Part shown: in pieces, positions 27,901 through 43,478 of the stretch | Numbering within the stretch: position 1 is the first letter of the stretch | Layout of the letters: every line of letters starts with the position of its first letter | Assembly (NCBI GenBank): GCA_944472135.2 | Contig: OX235267.1 | Location: 23,171,452-23,235,451, forward strand | Reading direction: 5' to 3' | DNA length: 64,000 bases | From: Trichobilharzia regenti | Lineage: Eukaryota; Platyhelminthes; Trematoda; Strigeidida; Schistosomatidae | Translations under genes and position numbers: made by a program | Notes under the pieces: generated by a model | Seen by the model: only the letters and a program-made list of their open reading frames with translations | Database searches by the model: none | What the model was told of the DNA's origin: nothing

Positions 27901-30900
27901 AGTAGTCGTGCTGGAATTTAATAGCCATTGGGTCGAGTTCCAGTGGCTTAGTGGACTACGAGCTCGCCTTGCAACTGGTGGGTCCTGGGTTCGGACCCCG
28001 ATGGGTGCGCACTTCCAAGGAGTCCCGAACTAGTCCAACAAAACCATTGTCCAGTATTCCGAGGTTTCCCAATGGTTCTCTAACTGACACCAGTTCATGA
28101 TGAAATCCTACAACCAACAAGTTCACTGAATAGCTGATACCACTATGACTACAAGAAGTTCAACAGAAACTGCAATCAGTAGGTAATTCATGCAAAAATG
28201 TGAACTAACATTCCAAACAATCACTACTTAAATCCACCATTCGTTGGCTCTCTCTATGTTATTTGACTTTTGAAATAAAAGATAGAGAATAACTCTTTTT
28301 GACTGTGAGGTTGACTACATAAAGCCATTAGCCTATATCATAACCTCAAAACTTATTGGCTTCATCTCCATAAATTCCTTCAGTGTCGAAGGATTTCGCA
28401 AATTCTAACCAGCTGGAAAATGACTGAAAATAAGGGGGCATGGGTGTGTACTGATGAAAAGTTCTACACTGTGACGAAATAGCTGCCTGATACTCCCAGG
28501 TTTTCATTGGCTCTCTGTTATCAAACTTGAAACCAATCAAATCACCACAAATTAACACTCAAAAACCAAAATATCTGCCGCAAGTTATTTCCATAATCAA
28601 CAGTGTGAAATGTGTTTCTGGCTTACAGTTATGAAGTCAAGCATTTCACCTACTCAGGTTTACCTCCCTGAATGGGAAATAGACACAGGTCCTCCATCCC
28701 TAACTGAGGTTACTAAAGCTGTCACGAATCTGAAACAAGGCAAACCAGCAGGATCTGATGGAATGACTCCAGAGGTATTTAAGCACGGTGAAAACAGTTT
28801 ACTGTCTGCATTAACTGAGATACTAGGCAGTGTCTGGGAATCACAGGAAGCCCCTACGGGTTGGTGTAAGTCACTGATTATCCCCATATACAAGAAAGGA
28901 AACAAGTCCTCCTGTGATAATCACAGAGGGATTAGCTTGACTAATATTGTATCCAAAGTCCTAGGCTCAATGATCATGCGTAGACTAAGTGGTACGCGGG
29001 AGGAACAAACACGAGACAGCCAGGCAGGCTTTAGACCAGGAAGAGGGTGTATTGATCACATCTTCACCCTCCGACAGATTCTAGAACATAGTCATTCTTA
29101 CCGGCGTCCAACAATCATTATATTTTTTGACTTAAAGGAGGGATTCGATTCTGTCGACCGAGAGGTACTCTGGTGATACTTGGCCGTAAAGGGATTGACG
29201 AGAAAATACATTAAACTGATTAAGGCACTCTACTCGTACTCATGCAGCCAGGTGAGGGCTCACGGCGAGTTGTCATCTAAACTGGTAACGACTAGTGGTG
29301 TCCGTCAAGGATGCCCATTATCCCCATTTCTATTCAATTTCATCATAGATGTACTAATGGACTTAACCCTAAGTGACTTCAGTGACTCAGGGATTGACTT
29401 GCTACCAGTGAATAATCTCGTTGACTTAGAATATGCAGACGATATAGTCCTCCCTGTTAGGTGAGGACGCTGACAAAATGAGGCAGAGTCTTCTTAACAC
29501 CTTGAACTGCAATGTACGAATGTTTGGCATGCGATTCGCTCCTACTGTCAAATGTAAGATGATGTTACAGGACTGGACTACATCGACGCCTAGTTTGAAA
29601 ATAGGAAGTGAAATGGTAGAGCACGTTAACCGCTTCACTTATTTGGGATGTACTATCAGCCAGCGCCAATCTCAGCACGGATACAAAGGGATAGTTTCGC
29701 ATATGCCAGTTTACGCCATCTCTGGCGTAGACGAGATATTCGTTTATCGACCAAAAGGCGGGTGTACTGCTCATCAGTCCTCTCCATCCTCCTTTATGGT
29801 TGTGAGACCTGGCCATCGAGATTGGAAGACATGAATAGACTGGCCAGTTGTCTTTGATAATAGGTACCTGCATTCTATCTCCTGTGTAAAGTGGTATAAT
29901 AAGGTGAGCAATACTGATGTTAGGCGTCGGTCGAGTGCTAGGTAAGGAGGGGAAATCAATCGACGAGGCTAGGAAATTACATCGACTGAGATGGTTAGGA
30001 CATGTGTTACGTATGCACGCCTAGCCACCGCCTTCCTCGACAATGGGCAATGTCAGCTGATATAGGGTCAGGCTGGAAAAGAGCTACCGGCGGTCAAACC
30101 AAAACATGGCTTCACCAGTCAATGAAATCTACAACAGTTAGTCTAAGCCAGTCACGTAGGAAGGTGTAGACTTCCTGACTGGTTGGGGTCCTCAGGACGG
30201 TAAAAACCAATGAAGGCTGGGAACAATTGGTGACAGACATGGCTCAAAATCGTTCTCAATGGCTAGCGCAGATGCATCCACTTCTTGTGACTTATGATTT
30301 CCAATGAAACTGTTTTGTTCTTCGTTATTACTATTCCTTTGTCTCACACCTCTGTCTACTGTCTGTATTATGCTTTTCTTGTACTTTCTTCTCTTTCTTT
30401 GTGTGCTACATGGAGGGAGTGTGGCGACTTGAACTGGCGCACATCAGTGCAAAGTTCTATGTTGAAAACAGACACAGACAGACCTACTCAGGTTTAGATA
30501 ATCAGATAGTAATCTTTCAGTCCCCAAATAATAGGAGGTGTGGTTCATGAATCAATATATTATGACATATAATGATTTTATTCAGACAGCAGAAGTCTGC
30601 AAAGACTGATCTAAATTTTTTGAGGTCGTCATCAGTGTAACTCTTAATCAATTACAACTGGAAGGTACTATCTTTTGGACATAAATTTTGTCATATTCAT
30701 AAAGACGTAAGTCAAATAGGCACCAGTGTACACTTTGAGAATCTTCATAGACAAACAGGTGACTTGTTTGCCTCCTCTGATAAGTGCATCGAACGATGTA
30801 TTTACTTGGTCAATTCTCTTCTCTTTTTTTTGTAGAATCGATCTTATGTGTTGCTGACTCAATTACAAATTACAACTTTCAGCATGATGATACATTAAAG

Positions 30901-33900
30901 AACCTCGTGTTTGGTGTACTGTAGAGATAGAAGAAATCATCACACACACACGCACAAATACACATACGCACACAGCGGACTAATTCAATATACTTTATAA
31001 GAAATAATTAATCAATTCATTAATAGACACCATTATAATACACAAGGCTGGCAAATGCGATGATAATTGTTAGTTATAATTGTGTTAGAAATTAGAACAA
31101 TTTATCTGCCTTGCTCAGTATCTTTATTAAAACGAAAATTATAATAAAAAATTATAATTAATTAACAGCTAATATACAGAAACTTAATCAATAATTCGTT
31201 AGTGTGTGTGTCTGTGTATGCATGATAACGAAGAGAGGTACACACACGTGACAGTAGTAAACACAACTACCTATGATGAACGCCCTTACTTAATATGCAT
31301 ATACCAAAAATCTATCCATCTACCTATTTATCTATTGGTTTGAACAAGAGAAAGAGAAAGAACCTTAAACTATTAAAGAGTATTAAACTATTTATTAATT
31401 GATGAATGAATTATATGATACTTAAACTGAAATATAAAACGTAAAATAACTAGGTAATAAACTGAAGGATTAAAACAAAACTAGAAAAAACAAGAAGAAA
31501 AACAGCAGAAAATCTACTTCCACTTCACTCAGACATTGGAATGTTCACTTTGTAAGTGCACTTGACAAATTCGTAGCTGAATTTTAGTCATTTAGGAGTC
31601 ATAGTGAATGTGATATGATAGTTAAGTGCCCACTAAATTCATTTAAGAAGTATTAGCGATTGCTTTTTTTAGGTGGTTTAGCGGTAGAGTGCTGGCCAAC
31701 CCATGCACGTGATCTGGGATTCGAGTCCCAACCAAAGTACACCTTTACCTCTCTTAGTCGGTTACATTCCCGACAAAGAGGGAGGGTTGAGAGTGAGGAT
31801 AGCAACCCCACCCCGCATAAAATCACCACTGCTACTGAAACTTCGAAGCTGTAGCCTGAAGCCCAATGTTCCACTCGGGACGCAAAGGAACAAAATAAAT
31901 AATAATAATAGTTTAGGTAGTTGGAGACGATCGGAACAAAGCCTTGGACCTAGGTTTTGTGTTTGCTGGCGCACTCGTCAGCAACGCATAGCTGCAATCT
32001 CATGGGAACTCATGTCCCTTCTGAGAATTGAATCCCGGACACCCAATGGCTGAAGTTAGAGACGTCACAACTAAGATATTCGAGCTCGAGACTGACCACC
32101 TCTTGTAAGATATTAATTGAACTGTTCATAATTCTACAGAAACCACATTGAGGCCACATTCACTCTATGCTACAAGAGTTTAAATTTACAATAATTTATT
32201 ACATTCTTTAGTAAATATCTCACCTACTATGTATTTTATTATGGGATTGAAATCACGTTGAAGGATATCATTCTTCGGTGGTGTGAGTGTGTGTGTGTGT
32301 TTCCTTTTCAATAAAACGAGATCTTTGAATGCTTACGGAATCTATCGACCGAAAATCTATACGGAACTGACAAATAATGAATTTTATAAATACTGTCCCA
32401 CCAGAGGAAAAAGTGCTATAGTCTATTCTCTGACTTCCAGAATCTAAAAATCTGTCTACGGAACACTTCAGAAGGTAGATTAAGTTTATACCGCTTAGTC
32501 GGTATGCGTCGGTGGCATAGCGGTTAGAACGCTCGCCAACCATGTACATGGTCTGGGGTTCGACCCCCGGCCACCAACGCACTCCTTTACCTCACTAAGC
32601 CAAAAATAATGCTGGTAAAGAGGAAAGGTTGGGCATGAGGCTAGCAAACCCATCCTGTAAAATAAACACTGCTACAGAAACTTCAAGCCACTAGCTTGAA
32701 GCCTTATGTTCCACTGGTGAATGTGAAGGAAAGAAAAAAAAGTCACTTAAACTAGATACAATTTCACTAACCAAGTTGATTGAAAATGCTACATTGACAC
32801 GACTGTTAAACTTCTCCTCTGCAATGAGTCTCGTCTTTTATCACAGAAGAAGTAGAGAAATAGTTTTCGGAATACGCAATCAATCAATGCAATAACATTA
32901 CACTCACAGGTCATCAGAAAGAAACAACAGTAAATATGACCAATATCAATCCATTTTCCTCTATTTTTGACGACTATGTATACAGATAGAGAGAAATGTT
33001 AATACGAATTCAATATGCATTTCAGATACCACAATATAAGAAGTAACACCTATAAGACATTTTGACCACCAGAAAGTGTCAATCACTTGTACACTTACGA
33101 CAGGATGCCAGTTATTTATAAATTATCCTAATCAATGAAATAATATAACTTTTTGCAGAAACACTAATATAATTTACTTAAGTGAATGAAAAATTAATTT
33201 TCATACTGTAATCCATGAAAAGATTAGCTGTCTTTGATCATAGGTACCTGCATTCTATCTCCTGTGTAAAGTGGTATAATAAGGTGAGCAATACTGATGT
33301 TAGGCGTCGGTCGAGTGCTAGGTAAGGAGGGGAAATCAATCGACGAGGCTAGGAAATTACATCGACTGAGATGGTTAGGACATGTGTTACGTATGCACGC
33401 CTAGCCACCGCCTTCCTCGACAATGGGCAATGTCAGCTGATATAGGGTCAGGCTGGAAAAGAGCTACCGGCGGTCAAACCAAAACATGGCTTCACCAGTC
33501 AATGAAATCTACAACAGTTAGTCTAAGCCAGTCACGTAGGAAGGTGTAGACTTCCTGACTGGTTGGGGTCCTCAGGACGGTAAAAACCAATGAAGGCTGG
33601 GAACAATTGGTGACAGACATGGCTCAAAATCGTTCTCAATGGCTAGCGCAGATGCATCCACTCCTTGTGACTTATGATTTCCAATGAAACTGTTTTGTTC
33701 TTCGTTATTACTATTCCTTTGTCTCACACCTCTGTCTACTGTCTGTATTATGCCTTTCTTGTACTTTCTTCTCTTTCTTTGTGTGCTACATGGAGGGAGT
33801 GTGGCGACTTGAACTGGCGCACATATGTGAAAAGTTTTATCTTGAAAACAGACAGACATACTGTAATCCTAAAAATGATGATGATAAGCATAGTAGTCAA

Positions 33901-36900
33901 TACTGAATGAATACTCATTGATACCGCCGTATACGATTGAATTCTCAAAAGCCTTTTTTTCTACGCTTAAACATTATGCCTAAGTCATAAGACAATAAAA
34001 AGAGAATCCTTTTTATTTGTACCGCATTCACATTTGTTTTATTTCTATAGTCTTCGTTAGAAAATTATTCTAATAGTCATAACGATAACAACTTGATTCT
34101 AGACAATATATGTGAACACCGGGTATAGTAAAGGAACTTTAAACAAAAACGTGCTCAGCAGTATAAATGTGTGATGCTGTACTCTTCCATCTGCAACAAT
34201 ATCTCTAATCCTCTACGATAAATTTTCGTTCATTTTCATTGAGAAATGCTTTGCACAATGACACAATGACAACAAACTAAAACTATGCGTGAGTTCACTT
34301 ATCGATCCAAAAAAATAGAATGAGAAGATTACGACAGTAAGAAATACAGTATACTGGATGGAAATTTAGATAGCCTAGTGATTTGAGTAGGCTATCGGTG
34401 GCATAACTACTACAACCAATACATGGCATTAACACATCTAACGCGAAACTCGCCTAGTCAACCAACCTGCTAGTTTTCTAGCCGGTACCAAGTCGAGGTA
34501 GAGAGAGAGAGGATTGGGCGTAGGGGCTGGTAACCCTACACCACTAAACCTATCAGGGAAACTTCAACGCAGATAAAAAAATTTTAAATTACAAAAAATC
34601 CAAATAACACTTTTATTCTAAGCTGGAATCAGAGAGGCGAAATAACACCACAGGCTGGTGAAAGCCTTCAAGAAGCCAGTTAGCCAGCCGACGTGTCTTT
34701 TCTAGATGAAAGCAAGAATAAGAATGGGGATATGGAATGTCCGTACAATGTACGAGACTGGGAAAACTGCTCATGTAGCCAACGAAATGCGAAGATATGG
34801 CATAGAAGTACTGATTATCTGCGAGAGCAGACGGCGTACATGTGGACTGTCAAAAGTGTCAACTGGACAGTCAGTCCAGTAATCTAACCCGGTCACCCAG
34901 ATCACAAAGCAGAGGCAGCTATCATGATGTCACCAGTGACAGCCAGAGCCCTAATGCATTGGGAAGCAATTTCATCCTGCGGGATCACGACAGCACGATT
35001 TAACTCAATGGGAAGGAAGGAAGGAATGTCACACTCGTCCAGTGCTACAAACAACACACAACAAGAGAAAAACGAAGATGTCTACTACAAGCAGTAATGG
35101 ACAATATCCTGAATGGCGACATCAATATCACAATGTGAGATAAGAATGACATACTGGGAGCAGACAATACAGGAAGAGAACTCATCGTGTGTCGAGAGGC
35201 TATTGTCAAGCGAAATGAATGAGCACGGAGAACTCTTCACAGACTTCTGTGCTTTCAATGATTGTGTGATTGAAGGCAGTGTGTACAAGCACAAGGAAAC
35301 ACACAAAGCAACATGGATTTCGCCTGACATACCACAAATCAGATAGATTTCATCTCGATGCAGCTCAAGAAGGTGGAGGTGCAGCCAACCTGCTGGATAC
35401 AAAGTCGAGAAGGGGAGCAGATGTGAGCTCAGACCGTCATCTGCTCCAAGGAACCTTCAAGGCGAAGCTGAAATCCTCCGGAACAACTGGAGACAAACGA
35501 TGATCCTAGTTCAAGATTCAGAAACTGAAAGACGAAACCACAAGGGATACCTTCACTACAGATATCAGCGCAAAGTCTGGGACACCATGCGGCCTCACTT
35601 AAGAAAACGGTGTGGAACAACATCGGCGCTCTCTGAAGGTGATTTTCATGGAGACGTGTACATCTGTTCTGGGAGGAGGAAGAGACAAGATAAGGAATGG
35701 TTCTCAATGCACACCCAGGAGCCAATAGAAGAGGGGAGAGGAGGAAGAGGATGAAAGCGACGACTCAATGCAAAGATGGAAAACAGAATGAGAAATTGAG
35801 CTCAATGCACATCGCACAGAATAAAGAAGTGAATAAGATTGCTGGGAAGAACAAAAGACAATTCTACAACACACTGGGAACTGAAGCAAAAAACAGCTGG
35901 TGGCAGGTTTAAAGAGACCTTGGAACATTATATCAGATAACCAGGTCTCTATTCGAGTAGAGACCCACCCAGAGGATGAAACCAATAAAAGATGTTCAAA
36001 AGAACCCAAGCGAATAATAACAATACATCTAATACTATTTCACTTCAATAGTGTTTAATATCACTGAGACTAAACACTACGTAAAAACAAACTTCACAAA
36101 AGTATGTAAAGTTTAATGGGGATCATAATAAACTGATATATGAATAACTGTCTGTAGTTAATTGCTTTGAAAAGCCTTCTGACACAGTATTCACCCACAG
36201 AGACGGATTAACAAGACAACATAGAACCAATCACAATAGCACATGCATTTATTTTACGATATACACCATGCATAAACGCCTTATTTTAAATTAACAAAAG
36301 ACAATTCAGTGAAGAAAACTTTCCGATGAATCAGTGCTAGAAGAATACAACAAAGTGGAATTATCACAAAAAACCAAACATTCAGGAATCCATACAACCA
36401 TTGACTGATTTACACGCTTTTATAAAAAACCAAGCAGACTAGTGTATTTTTGTAAATGTGTTAGAAGAGAATATGCATAGATCGGTTTATATCAACGGTT
36501 TCGCAACAGCATATGAATCGGTAAACACACACACACACACACTGGAGCGACTTATACAGGTAATTTATGAATTGCATATCTTCGATTACACGTTTTGTCA
36601 TCTCAGTCTTCACTATCAGCTGTTATTCTCCCTCTCTTGCACTCCTTGTTAAGGTAGAAGATGAGGGACTAAGTAAAGGAAAGCTCATTTGAAATTTGGT
36701 ATCTCTACATAGCCAAATTATGCACACCATATCTTCAACGCATCATTTGCACGAATTTTCTATGTTGTACCTTCATATTGTGTTTCTTTGTGTACCTTTC
36801 ACATCTCCCACGTACCTTTGCAACGCTGTATCATTTGCTTCCTCTGATATCAAATCTAACTTCCCCCTATTTGATGTTTTTATGCCGACGAGCTTCTCCT

Positions 36901-39900
36901 TACATATTACTGATGAATCTCATCAGTAGCAAATGCCACATCCTGAGTATTCTCAGCACTGCTTGACCTATTAAAATTATGCTGCTATGCCTAACTCAAT
37001 ATCAGTTTGCACTATTCATTTCAAAAAAGCCTATAAAACCATATATAGTAAATGTTTCAGAGGTCCTCCCAAAATTTCTCGTCCCAATACACTCTATCGG
37101 CTACAATAACGGTCGGTGCTAGATCGTCGTGCATGTACACTACACCTCCTCCTTTCAATCCTCATATCATCCCGTCACCACCACCACCAATCACCGATGG
37201 CGACGGTGATTCTGTGCACAGTGCGCATCTCTCATCCACACGTGTCGTCAGTGCACCAACTATCAATCAGTGCTGCGTCTTTCATCTCTGCACTCGATGC
37301 AGGCAGAGATGTGACAGCCGTCGCCTCACTCCACCGACCACTTCACCACTCCAATCACTCCCTCACAGATATCACAGTGCCATGGCCACCTGTCTGTGAC
37401 AAGCCATCGAGTCAGTGTGACGACACACTGGAAGACACAATTCAATCTCCACCAATATATGTATGTGTGTATGGACATAGAAGTGGTTATATATAACCCT
37501 GTGTGTGTGTGTGTGTCTGTATCTATATCTCTCTCTATATATATGAATGTATTTGTATATATTCCCTCTTGTTAGACGTCACTCTCCACTCTTCATTCGT
37601 GTCCACGTGTGTCTGTGAGTCTGAGTCAGTCTGTGTCTTGTGGTTTGAGTTTTCGAGCGTGAGTATGGTGGCTGTCGTGGGTTCGTAGGGTGCACAGAGT
37701 AAGCCGTTTACTTGATCAACTGGTCACATGACTGAATCAGTGCCATCAGTGTCGTCCGATTTACGAGTGCACCACTGCTGCATTTGTCACCCATCAGGGT
37801 AGAGTTCATTGACAGTAGGTGGCCTGAACACTAGAAAATTCCACCTCCATTTCCTTGTATTCGTCCCCTTACACCTCACATCTCATTCATCCAATACACC
37901 ACACCACACCACACCACACCACACCACACCACACCACACCACACCACCCCCACCACAAACACCAACATCAACATCATCATCATCATCATCATGCAACGTC
38001 ATTTCAGTCATCTTCAAGACTTCCACTCCTCCCATTCTCCATCCTACTCCTACTCATCGTCTTCCTATTCTCCTATCCACTCCCACTCTCCATGTCACAT
38101 AAGCTCACTGGACAATGCACACGGTGATACTCATACTGCATTACTGACTGAACGATATTCCGAGCACAAGTTATCGCTGCCAATCAATCACCACGTGAAT
38201 CTCCTACACATTGGTGTCAGTCAAAATTGCACGTGAGTTAGTGTCAGTGTGAGTTTGATTGTAATGTTCGGTGTGTTTGTGTTGATTTGTGAGGGTGTAT
38301 GTGTAAGTGTGTGTCGTCACAGGGAACTGTGTGGTCACGGTGACGATGAGTGTGTGTGTGTGTGTGTGAGTTGCGTTCAAAAGTGCGCTATGAGCAGACA
38401 CTGACACGGTGCTAGATCGGATCCCAGTGGCTTAATGGTCCACGAGCTCGCCTAGGAACCAGAAGGTCTTGGTTTCGAGCCCCAGTGGGTGCGCAATGAT
38501 TAGGTATCAAAAACTAGGAAGAAACAGCTGTCCAGCACGTCCAGATTTCCCAATGGTTCCTTAATCGATGTCAGTTCATGATGATATCCTACAACCAATC
38601 AAATCCCTGCAAACCAACACTTGAAAAAACTTATATATCATTCGAAGGAAAAAAATATACTCACCTGATTCAGAATGTTGAACAAGTTCACCACCGAAAA
38701 GGTCTAAAACGCTAATATTTGAAAGATCAGAATTATCACTGGATACTATTGATTTTCTCTTTCTTACTGTTGACAACATTTTGGAGTGGTGAATTATAGG
38801 CAAAGGAAAGTTGGACAATTCCACGATGAGACGACAAATTTGTGCAAAAAGATCAATAAAACTAACTGGTAATGTCGTAGATAATGACTGCTCTTCATAC
38901 TTTACACGGAATTTTCCATCACTCTCTTTTTCATTGACACTTGTACATTCCCTGTTTTCCTTGGATTCCTCCTTCATGATGAAAACATCCTTTTGGTGTT
39001 GTTGGTCAATACATATTTTACGCACGAATTTATTCATCTGAATTTGTCACAGAATCAATAATGATGATAATGATAATCAGAAAATAGAATTTAGATAAAA
39101 AGTAATCGCAAATTAATAATTTGATAGACAAATAGGCATGTTAGGAAATAATAATGTAGTCAATTTGAAACTCCACACACTGGCAACTGGCTCTATTATG
39201 CTGGGAATTACCTGAAGTTCTAGTGGGAAGCCATGACTGATGGCGTTCACCAGGTCAAATAAGAGAACAATTATTCGCTTATAGCATTCTGTCTGTCTGT
39301 CTGTTTTCGACATAGAACTTTGCACTGATGTGCGCCAGTTCAAGTCGCCACATTCCGTGTAGCACGCGAAGCAAGAGAAGAAAGTACAAGAAAAGCATAG
39401 TAGAAACAGTGAGCAGAGGGGTGAGACAAAGGAGGAGTAATAACGAAGAACAAAACAGTTTCATTGAAGATCATAAGTCACAGGGAGTGGATGCATCTGC
39501 GCTAGCCATTGAGAACGATTTTGAGCCATGTCACCAATTGTTTCCAACCATAGATTTTTACCGTCCCGAGGACCCCAGCCTGGAAGTCTACACCTTCCTA
39601 CGTGGCTTAGACCAACTGTTGTGGATTTCATTGACTGATGCCAAGTTTTGTTTGACCGCCGCTAGCTTTTTTCCAGCCTGACCCTATATCCGCTAACATA
39701 GCTCGTCGAGGGAGGCGATGACTAGGCGTGCATACGTAACACATGTCCTAACCATCTCAGTCTTTGTAGCTTCACGACTTCGTCGATTGATTTCCCCTGT
39801 TTACCTAGAACTCTACGCCTAACCTCCATGTTGCTCACCTTATTATGCCACTTTACACGGGAAATAGAACGCAGGCACCTATGATCAAAGACAGCTAGCT

Positions 39901-42900
39901 TATAGCATTGGATGAAGGCTGCGCCATATATATATTCAACTCAAGTGATGATTTAGATGTGAGTGCGGCAGTATTATTGCAAGCTAACAACCAGTCACGA
40001 CAAAAGTTGTCAGAAGACACAAGCGTATCTTCCATGGAGAATTCAAATACATTCACTTCATATCGAAGTCTGAGCTAAAGATTTTGTGTAGAAGGACATT
40101 GAAAGTGTTAAGGCAGACAACCTATCGTTGTTAGCCTTGGATTCATGATTGATGCATACACAGACATAATAACCTGATTGGACGGCTTTCGATTGGTCTT
40201 TGTTTGGCTTGAATATCTGAAGATTTGTGAATTATATATATACCCTGAAAGGTGAATAATGAAACGCTTTCGCTGTTGTCCCGGTTAAATCTAACTTTCA
40301 TGTCTATCTAAGTGCAGGGAGTATTTTCAAGTGGTGTTATAGTGTCGTGTGTTTGGAGGCGTATTCTAGTCAAGTTAGACGACAATCACAAATCAGTAAG
40401 ACTCTGCCGTCATAACAGAAAGCGTCACAATTAAACCACACAGCTAAGAGAACGCAACCATATCAAAGTAAGTTTGTATATCAAAACCGAAACACTTCAA
40501 TCTGTAAGATGAAACTCTAATCTCTACATTTATGAGTTGTGGTGAAATTATGGTTATGTAGAGTAATCACATTCCAATGTTATGCGTTTACTCTCATCTC
40601 TATTCTTCAGTGGTTTAAAGGTGGAAGTGAAAATGGGTTTCTTTATTGCTTCATCAATTTAAAATTTCAAAAACACAGGGTAATACTGATAACTGTTTTG
40701 CAAATAACCACAAAAGATAATTAAATCGGATCAGTACCAAGAGTAAACGAATGTCCTTTTTCCATTCTTCTGTGTCCCAAGTGGGACGTAGGGTTTCTAG
40801 CCTTATTTTTCAGTGCCGTTTGGATTTTTTTACGGACTGAGGTTGCTAGTCTCATGTCTAACCTTCCCTCTTATTACAGCTTAATACCAGGTAGACAAAG
40901 CTTAGGAGTGTTTAGGCCAGGAATCGAATCCCAAACACGTGCATGAGCATTCCACCACCAATGCATTTGCAATGAAATGAACTACAGTGATCAGCAGTAC
41001 AAATTAGGACATCGTCTCCACAAAACAATCTGGGTTATTTTAAAATACTGAGCAACTATTTTCATATACGCCCAAATAAACCACCTACCTGGTACAGTCA
41101 AGGGTGGATAAACTTCTATCATTGCCCTAAAAATGCTCTCATGTGACCACACATCCTTATAGCCTCATTCAGGTAAGTCCTATTCACCGAAAAATAGAAG
41201 GGTAAATAAGAACATCCAGAGATCACAGCGGACATGTAGGCCTACCTAGAGGAGATGAAAAATCCGGATTCCCAACTTATGGTGTACATGACTTCTACAA
41301 TTTGAAAGAATCGAATGGTGTATGAACCTGTTTTAGGTGCCGAAAACCATTGGACCGCAGCTCCTAATGCCGCTCAACTGCCTTGAGGGTTAGGCATCAA
41401 GTCGAAGGTTAAAGGAGAGTCGCCTCTTAAGAAAACCACCTGCTTCAGCCGGAGCATTCGGACAGTATTCCAGCCCTCGTACAAACTATGAGACATTGTT
41501 AGGTGCATTTCTTAGTGCTTATAATGTACCCAAAGCTTGTATTTTAATAATTAAATTTTTCGTAGATACTGAATTTACCACCTCACCAGTATCAACAGTA
41601 ATTAAAAAAATACAAATTAATGAGAAGTATATGATCAATACGAACTAACCTTAAGTGGTGAAAAATTTAAAACATGCACACAAAATATGCCAAGAAAACG
41701 TCGAAATCGACCCACAGCTTTTGCTATAATCATTAACTCTTCAGAAATTTGATTATCTTCTGTTTGACGTTTAAAATTAACTGGAATTGACAATTGATCA
41801 AGCATTGTCACTGCATACTGTCATATATATATGTAGAGGCATAAACACATATTGGTAAAATGTTTTCATTTTTGTTGTTGTTGTTGTTGAGAGAAATATG
41901 AAAGAAGAAGAAGAAGTGAAAAAAAGAAGGTGAAAACAAAACAGGTTTAATTAGCTCACCTAAAAGAGAAAAAAATACACACCACTCCACGATCAATATA
42001 TAAAAATAGAGCAGAAAACTGCTAGAGGACTGGCTTTCTTGTAACTAAATATACTTAAGAGGATGAAGCAGTGTAGCTGTATAAGACGATTAGTAAATTA
42101 TGCCTTATACCAAAACAAAATTATCGAAAAAAAGCTAACGAAATAAGACTCCATGACTTTATATTATGCACAGTATTTCAGGCCAATGATCGTTGTGTTT
42201 CTTGATATTAGGGCTGCCTTCGATTCGTTGGACAGAAAACTGTGTTCTGGAACTGTTTGTTGGAGAGAGGTGTACCTGAGAAATTTGTTAACATCTTGAA
42301 AGCCCTATACAGAAACACCTCGGGTAGAGTGAGAGCATACAGCCAACTATCATCACTGTTCCCAACCAACAGTGGGGTTTGACAGGGTTGCCCAATCTCT
42401 CCATTTCTCTTTAACTTTGCCATCGATGACATTCTGGAGTCAGCTCTGAAGGATGTGTGTGAAGGTGGTGTAGATCTGCTACCTGGAGGATAGACTTTTC
42501 GACCTCGAGTATGCAGACGATATCGTCTTACTGTGTGATAGCATGCAGGCTGCCCAAATCGCACTTAATCAGTTGGCGATCAGTGTCTGTAAGTATGGTA
42601 TGTGCTTTGCGCCGTCTAAGTGCAAAGTACTGTTGCAAGATTGGCAGGAGCCTGTACTTGCACTCACTCTGGCGGGTGAACCGCTTGAAGTTGTTGATGA
42701 GTTTGTATACTTGGGTAGTTGTGTGAGTGCTGGCGGAGGGGTGACGGATGAGATTTCCAACGGTATAATGAAGGCTAGGGTGGCATACATCAACTTGAGC
42801 CACCTCTGGCACCGTCGCGAAGTTAACCTGGCTGTCAAAGGTCGGGTATACAATGCTTCGGTGAGGGCTTCCCTGCTCTACGCCTGTGAAACCTGGCGTC

Positions 42901-43439
42901 TCCGAGTAGGCTGAGGATGTGCGACGAATCTGCATGTTCGATCATCGCTGTCTCCACAGGATTGCTTGCGTCCGATGGCATCATCGCGTGAGTAATTCTG
43001 AGGTTCAGCGGCGTGTGTTTGACCACAGTGGGGATCACCATTCATTGGGTGTCGTCATCTGGAAACACCGGCTCCGTTGGCTTGGACATGTGCTGCGAAT
43101 GTCATCCCAGAGGCTTCCGTACAGGTCTCTGTTCGCTAGCCCTGGGACGGGATGGAAAAGGCGGAGAGGTGGTCAGTCTATGACGTGGCGTCGTGGGGTG
43201 AAGGATTTTTGTGCTAGATTAGCATCGGTTGGTGTGTCACGACTCCCTGGTTGGGGTCCGAGAGATAGCTCAAATCGATGACTCGAAACGTTATCGGATA
43301 TGGCCAAGAATCGTAATCAATAGCGAACGTGTTGCAATTTCCTTCTTTCTTCCCTTCCCGATGATAGTTAACGAATACTGTTTGAACCTGTTAAGCATGA
43401 CCGTTTTCCTCCCAGATGAATTTCTTTATCCGTTCTCTA

Positions 43440-43478
<39 letters not shown>

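Noticed and set aside
37809..38127. Protein-coding genes in the C-rich island
   Set aside because: The open frames are made by (CCACA)n and (CAT)n repeats; the His/Thr/Pro runs are translation of simple sequence, with no splice context or domain.
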